64,000 bases of DNA, taken from assembly GCF_000203815.1 (NCBI RefSeq), contig NW_004457737.1, forward strand, positions 868,001 through 932,000. The letters are read 5' to 3'. Of this stretch, positions 11,802 through 24,756 are shown in pieces; position 1 is the stretch's first letter; every line of letters begins with the position of its first letter. The notes beneath the pieces were generated by a model. It saw nothing but the letters and a program-made list of their open reading frames with translations. It searched no databases and was not told the origin of the DNA. The DNA is from Cavenderia fasciculata. Its lineage: Eukaryota > Evosea > Eumycetozoa > Acytosteliales > Cavenderiaceae. The translations under genes were made by a program, and so were the position numbers.

Positions 11802-14800
11802 ATGGCAACAAGTTGTAATATTAAAGTGATGGCTAGGTAAGATTATACTATACTATTATAACTATACTATACTATACTAAATAGAGGATATATGCTAATC
11901 TAATCAATCGCTTAACTGTATGTACTTTTAGATTCCGTCCTTTAAATTCAAAAGAGAAAGCAGATACATCATCACCATGTATAGCTCAGTTTCCAGAGGA
12001 AACACAGTTGGTTGTGAATGGGACAGGTCCTCATAGAGACCAATCGATTCCATTTACATTTGATAGAGTGTTTCCTCCAGAGACGACACAAGAGGATATA
12101 TTCCAACAGTTGCAATCGACCATTGACGACATCCTCAATGGCTACAATGGCACCATTCTTTGCTACGGACAGACGTCCTCGGGCAAGACGTTCACCATGT
12201 TTGGACCGGACGACCGCGAAGACGTCGAGAATCAGGGTATTGTGCCGCGTGCCAGCGTTCACATCTTTAACCGCATTGCAGAGGATCCGAGCGGATCAGA
12301 GTTTACCATCAAATGCTCATTTGTAGAGATTTACATGGAGATTATCAAAGACCTTCTCAACCCAAAAAACAAGAACCTCAAAATTAGAGAAAGCAAGACA
12401 AACGGTATTTGGATTGAAGGTTTGTGCGAGGAGTTTGTTAGTGACGAGAATGAAATCATGCATCTTGTGGAATTGGGTGAAATGTCGCGATCAGTGTCCA
12501 AGACCAACATGAACCAGCGGTCGTCGCGGTCGCACAGTATCCTCATCTTGACAATCGAACAAAAGTCGCCCGATGGAAGTATCAAGCGTGGAAAGTTGAA
12601 CTTGGTTGATTTAGCTGGCAGTGAAAAGATTAGTAAGACGGGTGCTGAGGGTCAGACACTTGAAGAAGCTAAAAAGATCAATCAGTCGCTATCGCTACTC
12701 GGAAACTGTATCATGGCGCTGACCGACTCGAAACGTGACCATATCCCATTCCGTGATTCCAAGTTGACACGTATTTTGCAAGAGTCGTTGGGTGGCAACA
12801 CAAAGACGACATTGATGGTGACGTGCTCGCCACATATATCCAATCTCGAAGAATCTATATCGACGTTGAAGTTTGGAGCTCGTGCAAAGATGATCAAGAA
12901 CACGGTCAAGATTAATTCACAAAAATCGGCTGCCGAGTTGACCAAGGAACTAGAGACTCTGAAAATGTACACAAACTCGTTGGAAAAGTTGATAGAGTAT
13001 ATGAAGTCGCCAGACTATGTCCCGGGTAAATCTGCATTGCCCGATCTTGCTATATTGACCGCTGCACAGCAACAACAACAACAAGTGCCAAGTGCGTCAA
13101 CGACAGCGGCAGCCAAGACAAAGACGGCAAGACATTCGACTGCGTTGTCGGGCAGCGCTGCGCCGGGTGCGCCAACGGGCAACCATGCGGCGGCAGGTGG
13201 GTCGTCACCCAACCGCCACTCGGTCGCATATTCTCAGTCTCCCATGTCGGCGATATCGCCACCCATTGACTTTAACCCAATGGCAATGGCAGACATGTCG
13301 GGACAGATTGACCGTATTCGAGAAGAGTGTCAAGAGATGATTGACAAGTGCAATGACGAGATTTCAGAGATCAAGATTAAATACGAGACAACGACAGAGG
13401 AACTGATTGGTGTGCGATCCGAACTAGAAGGTGCACGCGATACAATCAAGCAAAATGACGCCGATCAAAAGGGCGCCAAGGAAACAGAGCGCAAACTTCT
13501 CACAGAGGTTGAAGGTCGCGAGCTCAAGATTCACACGTTGGGACAGCAACTCGAAGACTACAAGATGTTGGCTACACAGGTCGTGCAGTATTTGGAACGT
13601 AAAAAGGTGACCGACGAGTACTTTGAAGGTGCCGATGCAAACGATTCGTCGTCACTATCGACCATGTCGCGTAGTATATCGTCTACATCGTTTGATGAAG
13701 ACTATGACTTGAACGGCCCAGAAAACATCAATATTGAAGAGGTTATTGGAAACCTCTCCGAAGAAGAGGTGCTCAGTATGCAGATCAAACTACAGCTACA
13801 AACCAAGGTCAACATACTCGAACAACGCGAGCTGCAATTGTCAGAGGAACTCAGATCGATAGAGTCACTCTTGACCGAAAGCAACATTAAATATTCAGAG
13901 ATTGAAAGAGAAAAGAAAGAACTAGCAATCCGATTACAATCTCTTATGGAGACACAAAGAGACAGACAACAACAATTAATTTCAACATCACAAATTAATT
14001 TGGGTAAATTATTGTCAGGTGAAGATCAAACAACAACAACGTCGTTCTCACCTATCACCTCATCACCACTATCACCCATTTCACCATTGAAACACAATTC
14101 AACCGAAAACATCCTAGATCTATCGTTGGACTATCAAAATGGTCACAATAATAGTAGTCTACTAGATCAATCAATATCTTCAGATGTTTCAATACACCTA
14201 CAACTACAATTGGAACAAAGTGAATTGGATAAAAGAAACCTTGATCTATCTGTTGTTCAATTACAACAAGAATCAAGTGAATTAAAAGAAAAAGAATTAA
14301 AATTATTACATGAATTAAAGGTAAGTTAAAAAAAAAACAAAAAAAAACAAAAATATAATATATCTAATTTAATTATTTTTACTTTAGTTATCAAAAAATG
14401 CAAATGATAAACTTTTACAAGATTTCCAATTATATAAAGAGGATATTGGAATGAAAACTAAAATACAACAGAATCAAATGACTAATCTTCATAATGAACT
14501 AACAAGTTTAAAGAACAAATTAAAACAAGAAAAGAAAATGAAAGATCAAATTCAAAATCAAAATATTTCAGTGTATGTACAAAACATAATAGTATATAGG
14601 TGATCAAATATAGATATATTAATTTAAATTTAAATTTATTTGTTTTGGATAGGTCAAAAAAATTAAATGATTCTATTAAAATTCATGAAGAGACTGAAGA
14701 AAGAATGAAAAAGGAATTGTTATCAAAGGATAATGAAAATAGTTTATTAAAAGAACAATACAACAATATGGTGGATCAATGTGAAGATCTACAAGAGCAA

Positions 14801-14944
14801 TTAACTACGGCTCACAGACTATTGGTTAGTAGAAAAGTTGTAAAGATTGTACGCTCGGATGAGAAAGCCCAGAAGCGAGCCTACGAAGTCAAAGAAGATT
14901 TTGGTCAACATACTTTAAAAAAGACTGGAAGGCAATTATTTTAA
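11802..14944 (+). CDS. Kinesin-1-like heavy chain (N-terminal motor)
   Basis: Four exons, 11802-11836, 11932-14320, 14388-14572 and 14653-14944, give 966 residues. The tiny first exon supplies MATSCNIKVMA and splices into RFRPLN, the canonical kinesin beta-1 motif. The motor fills residues 1 to about 330: P-loop GQTSSGKT near 90, switch I NQRSSRSHS, switch II LVDLAGSEK, and the HIPFRDSKLTRILQ helix. Next come a Gln/Ala-rich hinge, long heptad-rich coiled coils and a basic tail (SRKVVKIVRSDEKAQKRAY) that resembles the end of conventional kinesins. Length and order are closest to the dictyostelid kinesin-1 group (kif3/kif5/kif7), with size nearest kif5. I did not assign a symbol. It is a plus-end microtubule motor. 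Confidence 0.93.
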
Positions 14945-16428
14945 AACCAACCCAACCAGAACCAAAAAAAAGTGATTGGTATTGTAATATTTCCGCCAAG
15001 TTTTGTATTGATAATAATAATAATATACTCTTTTAAAATAAAAAAAAGAGAGATAATAAAACCATCTCTTTTATATATATTTATTTATTTAAAAATGTAA
15101 TGTTGAACTAATCTGTCATATTATGAATGTGGGAATAGTAAATCCAATGCCGATAAGCCAACGTTGATCCTATTTATTATTGCATCTTCATATGGAATAT
15201 GACAAAGGAAGCCAACTGATTGCCAACATCTGTTGTTCCAATTGAATACAATATTGGATTCCAAAAAATATATAAGGGTTGGGTTCCAAACAAAATTAAT
15301 ATAAATAAAGCCCGACGTCACTGTCAGAATTTTGGTATATTATATCTTCATCGTGCCACACTCACATAACTATCAGTACATTCTATCCAAAATTTCTATT
15401 ACTTTTACCATTACCTCTAATGTTGATACATTGTGATCATTTCATGGTATCAAGGGATAAAATTTTTTGAAGGTCATGACGCCACACACAAAACTAAAGG
15501 TACATTATTACAGAATCTTCAATGACATTATACTTGGATTACTTCAATGATTGAGTTGTCCACATATTGTGTAATTCCCTAGACCTTGGACCTAAACCGG
15601 AATTTTCGACGATAGATATATTGCCCATACAATGATACGATATTATATGGTAGGTAATAGTAATCATTACAACAATCGACAGATCAGAGTTATAGAGCAT
15701 TGGTTTATCGTATCATCAAATTATCAACAACAAACTAATAGTTAAATCACAACAACAACAAGCAATCAGCACATACGCACAATGACATGGCTCTCAATTA
15801 AGATATTACTGTAAAGTGATTATAATTACCTTCAAAGCTACTGATCAATCATTGAACCTCCAAAAAGAGACAACAAAGATCAATCAATGATATCATTAAA
15901 CACCTACTAATAGAAATCATGCTTGCATATCACAACATAAAAACCAAAACAAGTATTATTATAAAGATAATTGAGAGAGAGAGAGAGGATGTATGCGAGA
16001 TTATGATCACAACAAACAAAAGAACAACTTGACCATCACATTCTCTCTCGAATTGGTAGTTCAACTGTCTAATCACCACCACCGCCACACAACATATATA
16101 TATACACCAAAGCCAAGCAACAACAACCAAATCATCAAAGTATCCGAAATAATAGAGTGATTTGTATCGGTATCGGTCGTTTGTGTCGATGCTATGCGTG
16201 GTGATTGCCTTTTTTTTGGTCAAAGAAATTGGCTTTGATTGATTGATTGTTGGCATCGATCGGTCATCAATGCATGGGATGGGAATCACTCAAAATGATG
16301 TTTAGTCAACCAACTGTCGCCAAAAGTGACATCATTTAAAAGGAGTGATAAAGTGTATAGTTTGACATTCATAAAAGCAAAAGAGAGACAGATAGATAAT
16401 AATAATAGATAAATAATACATCACAACA
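14945..16428. other. Intergenic region, no gene seen
   Basis: About 1.5 kb of AT-rich DNA with GA-repeat and CAA/ATC-rich strings. Open frames on both strands are short and lack recognisable protein. Near 15930-16060 there are GAGA and TCTC tracts. Nothing resembles a tRNA or other known RNA. Confidence 0.5.
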
Positions 16429-18533
16429 ATGTCACATTTAATAGTAAGAAGCTGTTTTAATGCTTTTATTGTTTTATATTGCACCTATTCATTGTCAATA
16501 TATATATGAAAACATAACACGTCTTTGGCCAACTTCAGAAGGAGGAAATGGTCACAGATGCTATTAACCAATGTACAGGCTATGGAAGCAATACATTTAA
16601 ATCATATCTTGTCACACTTGATTCAAAACAAGAATGGGATTTTATTAAAACAAATTTGTCGACTACAACGATTGCATGGGTCTCTGGTCGAGACATTGGA
16701 GGCACCGGGAATTATTCCTATTCAAGTGGACCAGCAACCAATCAACCATTATTTAATATGTACACTGGTCAATGTTGGGGTATGTCTATTTAATAGATCT
16801 TATCATAGTATGTGACAAACAATTCTATTCAACCATTCTATTTGGTGGAGACTATGAAACAGTCAATCAAGTAATGATTTGATAACGTAACAATGGGCGC
16901 AACCCCAAATGCTCCATATATTGGTGCAATAGAATCTGAAAAAATGTATAAATGTTTCAGTCAAGCATTGAATATCAAAGACTACCCTAACTTTAGATTT
17001 TGGCAGGTTATCTCATTCAACAACAAAGATGGTAGTTTTACAAGAAATAATGGCCCTTTCAAAGGGACACTATCTCCATTGTATTATTATAATGATACTT
17101 CAAATGTCACACCATCAAATAATATTCTATATAATATTTATGGTGAGACGATTTCATCCAACATTGAAAATGTTAACTATTACACACCATTGATTACATT
17201 TAATATAACTGACGAACCGATCATTGACAATATTACTCGTATTATACCTGGAAAAGCATCACAGGCTACGATCAATGGTAATCATTTTGGAAAAGATAGT
17301 TCATATGTTTTGATAAGCATTCAATCAAAACAATGCAAGTCACCAAGTTTCATTGGAGAAAACTATCAACAAATTACTTCCTCATTGGATAGTGTTGAAC
17401 CTTATTCAACCGATCTAAATTATACTGTTAAAATTGGAGTTGGTGAAATGCTTACAACCAAAGTTGTATCTCTTGCGAAAGAGTGTCTTAACAATTGCTC
17501 GGCACATGGAATTTGCAATGCCACGTTTGGGACATGCAAATGTAACAGTGGTCATGAACCCCTATTGGATTGCTCAGCATTGGTTAATCGCAGTCAATTA
17601 CTAAACACAACCGTTTGGGATAACGGAGTGTCGCTTCTATCCACCGATCAAACTATTACTGGTATTGTTGTCAATTTTACGACTGGAATTCAATTCATTC
17701 GTGAAATCAATCATGACCAATCAATAATTAAAACAATATCAATGGATAATCTCGTGTGGACGCAAGGGGAGGAGAAGACATCTGCCAGTGAATCGGTATT
17801 TAATGCAAGAATGTTCAATCAACGCACACTATTACAAGTCACAGTTGGTCAATACCAAGACACCAACACCACTTCATTTCTTGGAGAGGATATTCAAGTA
17901 TCACCAAATTCAGTCAAATATCGAATCAAAATCATTAATTGGGTATGGTCATCACCAATCAACACATTGCAGGTGATATTCCATACACAATCAGATTCAG
18001 TAGAATTTGACAAGTGTGGTAAGCTAAAAGTTAGAAGGGATATATCTCGTGGTGATCAGATTATATGGACCAGAGTTCAAGTTGGACGACCACTTTTAAA
18101 CTGTAAAATTGCAAGTAGAATGGTTATAGACAACTCGACAATCATTCCATCCAAAGTAACACTTCTCACAAACGATGATCCAGTCTCTCAACAAATTTGG
18201 AAAAGTTGAGGATTCAACCTTTTAACCACGTTCCACATACCCCAATTTAGCGAATCGGTTGAACTGGATCCCGTCTTCAACGCACTCATTCTTGGTGATG
18301 ACTCCAACTTGCCATTTGAGTGTACTGAAGAGACTTCTGATCAATGGAGAGTCATCATGATCTCTGTTGTCTTATCAGTTGCAATTTTCTCTATTATTGT
18401 AGTGTTAGTCATTGTATTCACAAAGCGACCACCAACAAACAGACCACCAAATAGAGAAGCCCCAATAGAAATGGATATAATTTCAAGTTCAGAGGAAATC
18501 AACACCCACCAACAACAACAACAAAATAATTAA
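16429..18533 (+). pseudogene. C-type-lectin / IPT / EGF transmembrane protein (ComC/Tgr-like), broken
   Basis: The order of parts is that of a dictyostelid surface protein: a signal-peptide-like start at 16429; a C-type-lectin-like domain (GSNTFKSYLVTLDSKQEWDF, WVSGRDIGGTGNYSYSSGP) about 16548-16795; an IPT/TIG module about 17210-17470; an EGF module (CLNNCSAHGICNATFGTCKC) near 17490; a ComC-like domain; a membrane span (VIMISVVLSVAIFSIIVVLV) and a short tail ending at 18533. The lectin part is split between frames near 16500-16550 and again near 16795-16892. The long frame from 16893 ends at a TGA (18207-18209), and the same frame continues into the membrane span. Three or more lesions argue for a pseudogene. 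The C-terminal domain is homologous to that of the giant IPT protein at 47.5-52.9 kb. Confidence 0.75.
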
Positions 18534-18603
18534 TAATAATAATAATCTAATAAAAATAAATAATTAATTGTATAAAGAATGCGATATCTTTTTATTTACT
18601 TAT

Positions 18604-20550
18604 TTAAACAGAAATTGACCCTTTACGGAAATCCGATTTGGCTATAATGGCATTAATTAAAACTGGAGTATTTTGTTGAGCCAAGATTTCTTTAGCCTTG
18701 ATCATGGCACTTTCAAACTGTTCATCAGTGTCTGCATGGAGTCCTTGCCCACCAAAAGCTTGGACCACTTGGTCATAATCAGTATAGGCGAGGTTGCATG
18801 CAACGTCTGAATGAAGTGACTCTTGTTGTTCTCTGAGAATCTGCATCCAACAGGCATCGTTTCCTACGATGGCTCCAATAGCAATCTTGTGACGAACAAA
18901 AGTATCGTATTCGGGGATACTGTACCCACAAGCACCGTCTCCAAAGATGATCCATACATCGTGGTCTGGTTTGACCAACTTGGCGCCCAATGCAAAACCT
19001 GCAGCTACGCCAAGAGTACCAAACGATCCTGGATCCAACCAACACAATGGTCCACGTGGACGGACAATATAGGCAGCACTGGCAACAAAGTCACCTCCAT
19101 CGGCCACGAGAACCGTCTTGTTGCCAAGGTGTTGGTCAAATGTCTTGAGTAGTCTCAATGGGTTGAGGAAGTTCTTTGGTTGGTTTGGTCCGGTTGGTTT
19201 GAGTAGTTGAGAGTCGTCTTGTGCCTTGTCAGAGATTTCTACGGTACGTTTAATGTCGAGTTTGGCAAGTGATTCAATCCATGAAGCCCATGCTTGTGGT
19301 GGGTCGAATCGATCGACCTCGGCAGCCAATTTCACCAAAAAAGTTGCTGGATCAGCGTTGTAGCCATAGGTTGGCGAACGGTTCTTGTAGAGATCGCCAA
19401 AGTCACGATTGATCGAGACGACCTTGGCTGAATGACCAATCGACTTGCCATAACCAAGACGGAAGTCGCAGACGACGCCAGCCAAGATGACAAGATCGGC
19501 AGTCTTGAGAGCATGTGATCTGCAGTGACGGAAGAGACGTTCGTGGTTGGCACCCATCAATCCACGGGCAGAGTTACTGGTAAAGACGGGGATGTTGAGG
19601 CGTTGAACAGCGAGTTGCAACTCTTCAGGTGTGATGGCGTCCTTGCCAATACCTCCGATCAGCATAGCCTGTGCACCGACCACAATCACGGGACGTTGAG
19701 CTTGTTTGAGGAGACGTGCGGTATGCAAATAGGCACTCTTGGACGACTTGACCACATTTGGCTTGTATGGTGCGGGGATGAGTACATCCGACTGATACAC
19801 TGAGAATATCTTGTTGAGATGGTAGTTCATGTAGGCGTTGATGATTCGACCTGACAACGACGTTGTAGCAGACGCATTTTTGAGGTACCATCCAGTGGCA
19901 ACGGGTTGGGGGTAGAGCGTGTCGATGGGGAACTCTAAAAAGACGGGGCCGGGAGTCCCACTCTGTGCCTCGAAGAATGCCTTGCGTACAGCTGGCACGA
20001 TATCGGCGACACGTGACACATGAGCACTCCATTTGACATGTGGACGCATCAATGCAAACTGATCAATGTCTTGTAAACTTCCCTTTCCCTTTAACAAGTC
20101 AGATGTGGCACCACCGATCAAAATCAAAGGTGATTGTGCCATTTGTGCGTTTTTAACGGCAGTGATGGTGTTGGTTAGGCCTGGACCGGCAGTGACTGCA
20201 GCGACACCTGGTATACCCGATAGACGGCTGACAGCATCAGCTGCAAACACAGTCGTCACTTCGTGACGCACATCGATCACACGGATACCCTCTGCGTCGC
20301 AACCAATGAGAATAGGCGAGATGTGTCCACCAATCAAAGTAAAGATAAACTTGACACCGTGGTTTTTGAGTACCTTGGCAATCAATCGACCACCAGTTGC
20401 CTGTCCATCGAAATGATACACCTCTACATTCTCTGATCCCGTCACCATTCTATTATCATAAACATGTTTAACCAACAATCCACTTGCCAATACTCCCGCT
20501 GCTCCAGCAGCTGCTGATGCTATATAAATTAATTGTTTTTTTGAATCCAT
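18604..20550 (-). CDS. ILVBL: ILVBL/HACL2-like thiamine-diphosphate lyase (acetolactate-synthase-like)
   Basis: A single-exon frame of 648 residues. Residues 8-28 form a hydrophobic N-terminal anchor ([20 protein letters not shown]). The N-terminal ThDP-binding domain is close to human [38 protein letters not shown] (the Glu that activates the cofactor) and [20 protein letters not shown]. The C-terminal domain carries the ThDP/Mg motif ([19 protein letters not shown]). Human ILVBL is 632 residues with the same N-terminal anchor. It is known as an ER-membrane 2-hydroxyacyl-CoA lyase in fatty-acid alpha-oxidation. The same role here is inferred from this resemblance; acetolactate synthesis is less likely. 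The start is the first ATG, just before the anchor. Confidence 0.92.
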   Translation of the reverse strand: MDSKKQLIYIASAAAGAAGVLASGLLVKHVYDNRMVTGSENVEVYHFDGQATGGRLIAKVLKNHGVKFIFTLIGGHISPILIGCDAEGIRVIDVRHEVTTVFAADAVSRLSGIPGVAAVTAGPGLTNTITAVKNAQMAQSPLILIGGATSDLLKGKGSLQDIDQFALMRPHVKWSAHVSRVADIVPAVRKAFFEAQSGTPGPVFLEFPIDTLYPQPVATGWYLKNASATTSLSGRIINAYMNYHLNKIFSVYQSDVLIPAPYKPNVVKSSKSAYLHTARLLKQAQRPVIVVGAQAMLIGGIGKDAITPEELQLAVQRLNIPVFTSNSARGLMGANHERLFRHCRSHALKTADLVILAGVVCDFRLGYGKSIGHSAKVVSINRDFGDLYKNRSPTYGYNADPATFLVKLAAEVDRFDPPQAWASWIESLAKLDIKRTVEISDKAQDDSQLLKPTGPNQPKNFLNPLRLLKTFDQHLGNKTVLVADGGDFVASAAYIVRPRGPLCWLDPGSFGTLGVAAGFALGAKLVKPDHDVWIIFGDGACGYSIPEYDTFVRHKIAIGAIVGNDACWMQILREQQESLHSDVACNLAYTDYDQVVQAFGGQGLHADTDEQFESAMIKAKEILAQQNTPVLINAIIAKSDFRKGSISV

Positions 20551-20889
20551 TGAATATCTAATAATAATAAATATATAGAGAGTTTAGATGTATAGGGATA
20601 GAGATAGAGATAACAAGAATGAAAAGATAAAAAGAAACAAATAAAATACACAATGAGGTAGGTAAAGGGTGCGGCTTTAAGTAGGGGAAGATATTAAAAG
20701 TCTGATTAAAAATCTATTAAATTTTTATCTCTCTCTTTTACCGTGAGCGGAGTGGGGTTTGGAAAGTGAACTTCTGATCATTATACTAATTTATATTAAA
20801 TTTTGAAACGAAAGTATTGATATTTTTTCATCTTATTCATTCTTTATTTGCTTCATCATTCATTATTATTTGTAGATATAAAAAAAAAG
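20551..20889. other. Shared promoter region of ILVBL-like and TPR genes
   Basis: About 340 bases between two divergent starts, rich in GATA and AAAG near the ILVBL side and AT-rich near the TPR side. No gene is seen. The two genes likely share this regulatory DNA. Confidence 0.5.
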
Positions 20890-21673
20890 ATGAAAATGAA
20901 TAATGATAATATAGAAGAAGAATTCAATGATAAATTGAATGTTAAAGGTGAAGAAGTTAAAGATGAAGATAGAGTCAAAGAACAACAACAAGAAGGAACA
21001 ACATCGACAGAGGAAAAGAAAGAAAAAGAAATAATTAAAGAAAATAAAAGAAGTAACATCTGATAAAGAGACTATAGCAAAAGCAAATGAAACAAAGACA
21101 AAAGCAAATAGAATGTATACTGATGGAGACTATGATAAAGCAATTCAAGCATATACCGAAGCAATCAACTCATTGGTACAACCAAAGAAAATAGTCGAGA
21201 TTATCGAAGAGGAGGATGGTGTAGAGGGGAGTGGTGGAGACTCTATACTTTGCAATGAAGAAGTTGCAACCTATCTAAGTAATCGATGTGCTTGTTATCT
21301 TCAAATCAAAGATTATGATCGTGTGATAGAAGATGCAACAGAAGCTATCGATTTGAAACCAACACCAACCATTCATATTAAAATCCTCTCACGTCGTGCT
21401 CAAGCCTACGAATCAACAGAAAAGTTAAACGATGCTCTCAATGACTACAAACAAGTTTTGGAAATGGACAAGTCACACCAACAGGCTCTATCTGCAATGC
21501 GTCGTCTACCACCACTTATCAAAATCAAAGAAGAAAAGGAAAGAGAGGAGATGATGGGTAAATTAAAAGATCTTGGTAATAGTTTATTAGGAAAGTTTGG
21601 TCTATCAACTGATAATTTCCAATTTATTAAAGATCCAACTTCTGGTGGTTATTCTGTTAATTTTAAAAAATAA
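20890..21673 (+). CDS. TPR protein, TTC1-like, with apparent one-base frame change
   Basis: The C-terminal 186 residues (from 21113) contain three tetratricopeptide-like helical pairs: MYTDGDYDKAIQAYTEAINS, then YLSNRCACYLQIKDYDRVIE, then LSRRAQAYESTEKLNDALND, ending GGYSVNFKK. This is the layout of the eukaryotic TTC1 family, which are Hsp70/Hsp90-binding adaptors. Upstream, an acidic Lys/Glu-rich N-terminus starts at 20890 in another frame and stops at 21061. The TPR frame can be followed back to about 21042. The two frames overlap at about 21042-21061 and differ by one base in an A-rich run. I see no good intron, so either there is an indel or the N-terminal segment is wrong. Confidence 0.75.
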
Positions 21674-21806
21674 GTAGAATAATAAATTAAATAAACATAA
21701 ATTACAAATTGTAAATATAAAATACCAATATTATATTATATTATTATTATTATTATTATTCATTATTTATCTGTCTGTTTTGTTTTGTTTTTTTATTTAT
21801 TTTGAT

Positions 21807-24109
21807 TTATTTAATTATTTTAGTATAAATAAATACTTCACCACTTCTAAATTGTTTTAAAATTGATTTATATTTATATTGGAATGATGTATCTGATAAT
21901 TGATATCCAACTCTATCCAACATTTGAGTTATAATATTTTTTGAAACTATAAATTAAAAATATTAATATTTATATTTATCTTTATCTTTTTCTTTTTTAT
22001 ATTTTTCTTACCATATTTTAATAATCTAAAATGAGGCCTAACAGTTGGTAAAACACCCAAACAAGTTGGGAATAATTCTTCTTGATTTAAGATTCGTTTA
22101 ATGAAATAGGGATCCTCAATGACAGAAGATTCAGAGAGTACTGTGGTACTTTGATGTTGAGCTTCGATACTGTCCAACGTCATGACTAGGTCTAGTAAAG
22201 GTTCCAAAAACTTTTGAATGATTTGGAATTTATGAATATAGGTTGCATTGTCTTTGGTTTCTCGATCTATGCTATTAGAGACACCGTGGTGGTGTACTAC
22301 GGGGAATGACAATAGAATAAATTGTGATAGTGCTTCAATAGCCCAGACAATGTGTTGTGTGTTGGATAGACATTGTCTAACTTCACATTCGTATACGTTG
22401 AAATCCATAGTGATTCCAGTAGCCTTTTGAACCAATTTAACAAATTGTTGAAAGAGTGGTGACTGTTCCAAAAGCATGGCTTGTTGTAACTGTTGTTGCT
22501 TTTGTTGTTGTTCGACATAGTATTCTGGTGGTACTTGAAGTTTTGTGACTAGTTGTGTCATGATGCTCTGATACTCTTGTAGAATATTAATAATGGTTGG
22601 TTGATCACCCAATGAATTCTTTAAATCTGAATATAAACTCTTTCTTCTTTCATCCTGGTGTTGTGAAACATATAATAAATCTCTCCATGCATGATGCTAA
22701 ATATAAATCGTTGTTATAAAAAGTTATTAATATATTCTAACCATTCACTCATAATTATGTAGGGATACATACCTTTACCAAAGGGTCATCTGAGATGATA
22801 CCAAATAATAAAAAGATGTTTGGATTGTTGACAGTGATAGTTGTAAATTTATCAGTGATGAATCTCATATTCTTGGAGACGAACACTTCGTATAATCGTT
22901 GTCTCAATTGGTATTGGAATAATAGTACCATTGCAAATATCCAAAATTTACTTGCAAATGATACAATTCTTAATGGGAATGTTTTAAAGAGTATTCTATA
23001 GAAAATCAAAAATAGATATGAAAGTAAGATTAGATTAGTTTAGTGTCTTTTAAAGTATGTATAATGTGACATACAATATGATTGAACCATAGAATAATAA
23101 TGAAACAAATAAATAAAATGAACTATAGAATGCATTCCAAAAGCATGAATAAATGGATGACTTTGTTTGAAGCATTAATGGAGTCTAGAAAGAAAGAAAT
23201 TGTACAATAGTAAGTAAATTATGACAATTGAATTTCAATTTGTTTAAATATATTCTACATACTTGAATCTTTGGAAAAGAGAATACATATTCAAAGTTTG
23301 AATAGGTACGATACAACATTGTCGATACAATAGCAAATGAAGATAAAAGGAAACAATAATAGAATGGGTTACTATAAGAATAACATCCTCTAGAGAAATA
23401 ATAGATTAAATTAATTGGAGATTAGTATATCAACATGATCAGTGGATAGATTAATCTTGACTTACGACTCTAAACAATTTTCCATGATCACTTTTTGTAA
23501 AGAGAAAGAGTTGGTTGACAAGGTAAAGAGGTATCGCAACATAAGAGGTTGTGAAATAATGATCGATGCCATATAGATGTAATGGTGAATAGTTAGACGA
23601 GTAAACATCTCACCAAATGATGCTGGTACTTGTCTAAAGACCGATGTGATATTTCTATAGAATAGGTTGATCAATAATTGAAATGATATATAAACCAAAT
23701 TTGACCATATATTATAACCTATATTGGATGGATTGATTGTTAGTATTTCTATTCACAAGGCCTTGGGATGTGTATACATACTTGATGATAAATACTTTGA
23801 AAGTAAAATCATTTGAATATAAATGAGTACAGAGTACCAAACAGAGAATGAAATAAAGGTCCAATGCTTCCATTCAACCATCTTGTTATTGAAATCTCTA
23901 ATTGCATTTGATACTGTTGGTGTTGCTTCTGCTGATGCTGATGCTGCTGCTGATGCTGCTGCTGCTGCTGCTGATGGTTGAGATGACAATGATTGTTGTA
24001 GCTGTGATGCTTGTGGTGGTAGTGGTGGCTGTAGTTGTGACGACGACATCATAAATGATGATGGTATCGTCGTAGTCGATGACTGATCATATATCGTACT
24101 ATTATTCAT
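21807..24109 (-). CDS. ndc1: Nucleoporin NDC1 (nuclear-pore membrane protein)
   Basis: Seven exons on the minus strand: 24109-23782, 23718-23466, 23389-23263, 23184-23075, 22995-22773, 22696-22012 and 21946-21807. All junctions have GT/AG ends and keep frame, giving 621 residues. A Gln/Ala/Ser-rich N-terminus is followed by six membrane spans (the first near WTFISFSVWYSVLIYIQMI, the last near FASKFWIFAMVLLFQYQL). Next come the NDC1-like HHAWRDLLYVSQHQDERR segment (animal NDC1 has FQDLMLLSQYSPSRR there) and a helical C-terminal domain. Six spans plus this conserved block identify NDC1, which anchors the pore complex in the nuclear envelope. An upstream ATG at 24229 is in frame, but the CT-repeat between it and 24109 looks like leader sequence. 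Confidence 0.78.
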
Positions 24110-24421
24110 TCCACACACACACACTCTCTCTCTCTTCTCTATCCCCTCTATCTCTATCTCTATCTCACAACAACAACAACAAGAAAGATTTGAAGAATTG
24201 CATAGTTTGAAACTATCGTCAGTGATCAACCAAACTTGGCGCCCCTTTTTTATTTATTTTCGAGAACTTCCAAACTTGTCTTTGTATTATTACTACTCTT
24301 TTATTATTATTATTATTATTAAATTGAAAGTTAATTATGTATTACATACTTTTTAAACAATAATATATATTTAAACAATGATGTGTGTGTTCATTGTGGA
24401 AGATAGCTAGGAAAACCCAAC

Positions 24422-24496
24422 AATCAAAAGATGGTTTTATAGTTTAAAAGAAACAGTAGGTATCCTTCCTTGAACCAACAAAACCATCTTTTGATT
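24422..24496. repeat. Perfect 17-bp inverted repeat (hairpin)
   Basis: AATCAAAAGATGGTTTT at 24422-24438 is exactly complementary to AAAACCATCTTTTGATT at 24480-24496, with a 41-base loop. A second, shorter complementarity (AGTAGGTAT near 24455 and ATACCTAC near 24523) overlaps it. No second copy of the arms is seen in the window. It could be a structured small RNA, a miRNA-like precursor or the remains of a small inverted-repeat element. Confidence 0.55.
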
Positions 24497-24567
24497 AGGG
24501 TATCAAACATTGGTTTGAATCATACCTACAGTAACAGATCTGGAATTCATGAACAGTCTGTTGTCCT

Positions 24568-24756
24568 TCATCCAAGTGTTAGTGTTTCTGGTGGCCTTGT
24601 ATCTTTAGCAAAGGGGATGCCAAGGCTGGCTTCTGGTTTGATATTAATACGTACTTGACTTGTTTGGGACACAGTTTGTGTATTGATATCGGAATAATCC
24701 AAATTCATTGTATCTTCACTTGCTGTACTAGTTTTGGTCGCTTGGTTATAATAGTG
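24568..24756 (-). other. Coding-like open stretch, unrecognised
   Basis: The minus strand reads open for about 60 codons (HYYNQATKTSTASEDTMNLD at the start; NIKPEASLGIPFAKDTRPPE near the end) before a stop. The residue mix is protein-like and unlike the Ile/Asn/Lys/Tyr noise of spacers here. There is one in-frame ATG but no clear start context, splice signals or family. It may be a remnant of a decayed gene or a missed exon. Confidence 0.25.

Noticed and set aside
15121-16289. Minus-strand open frames between the kinesin and lectin genes
   Set aside because: Short, low-complexity and without family likeness; simple repeats (GAGA, CAA) explain them.
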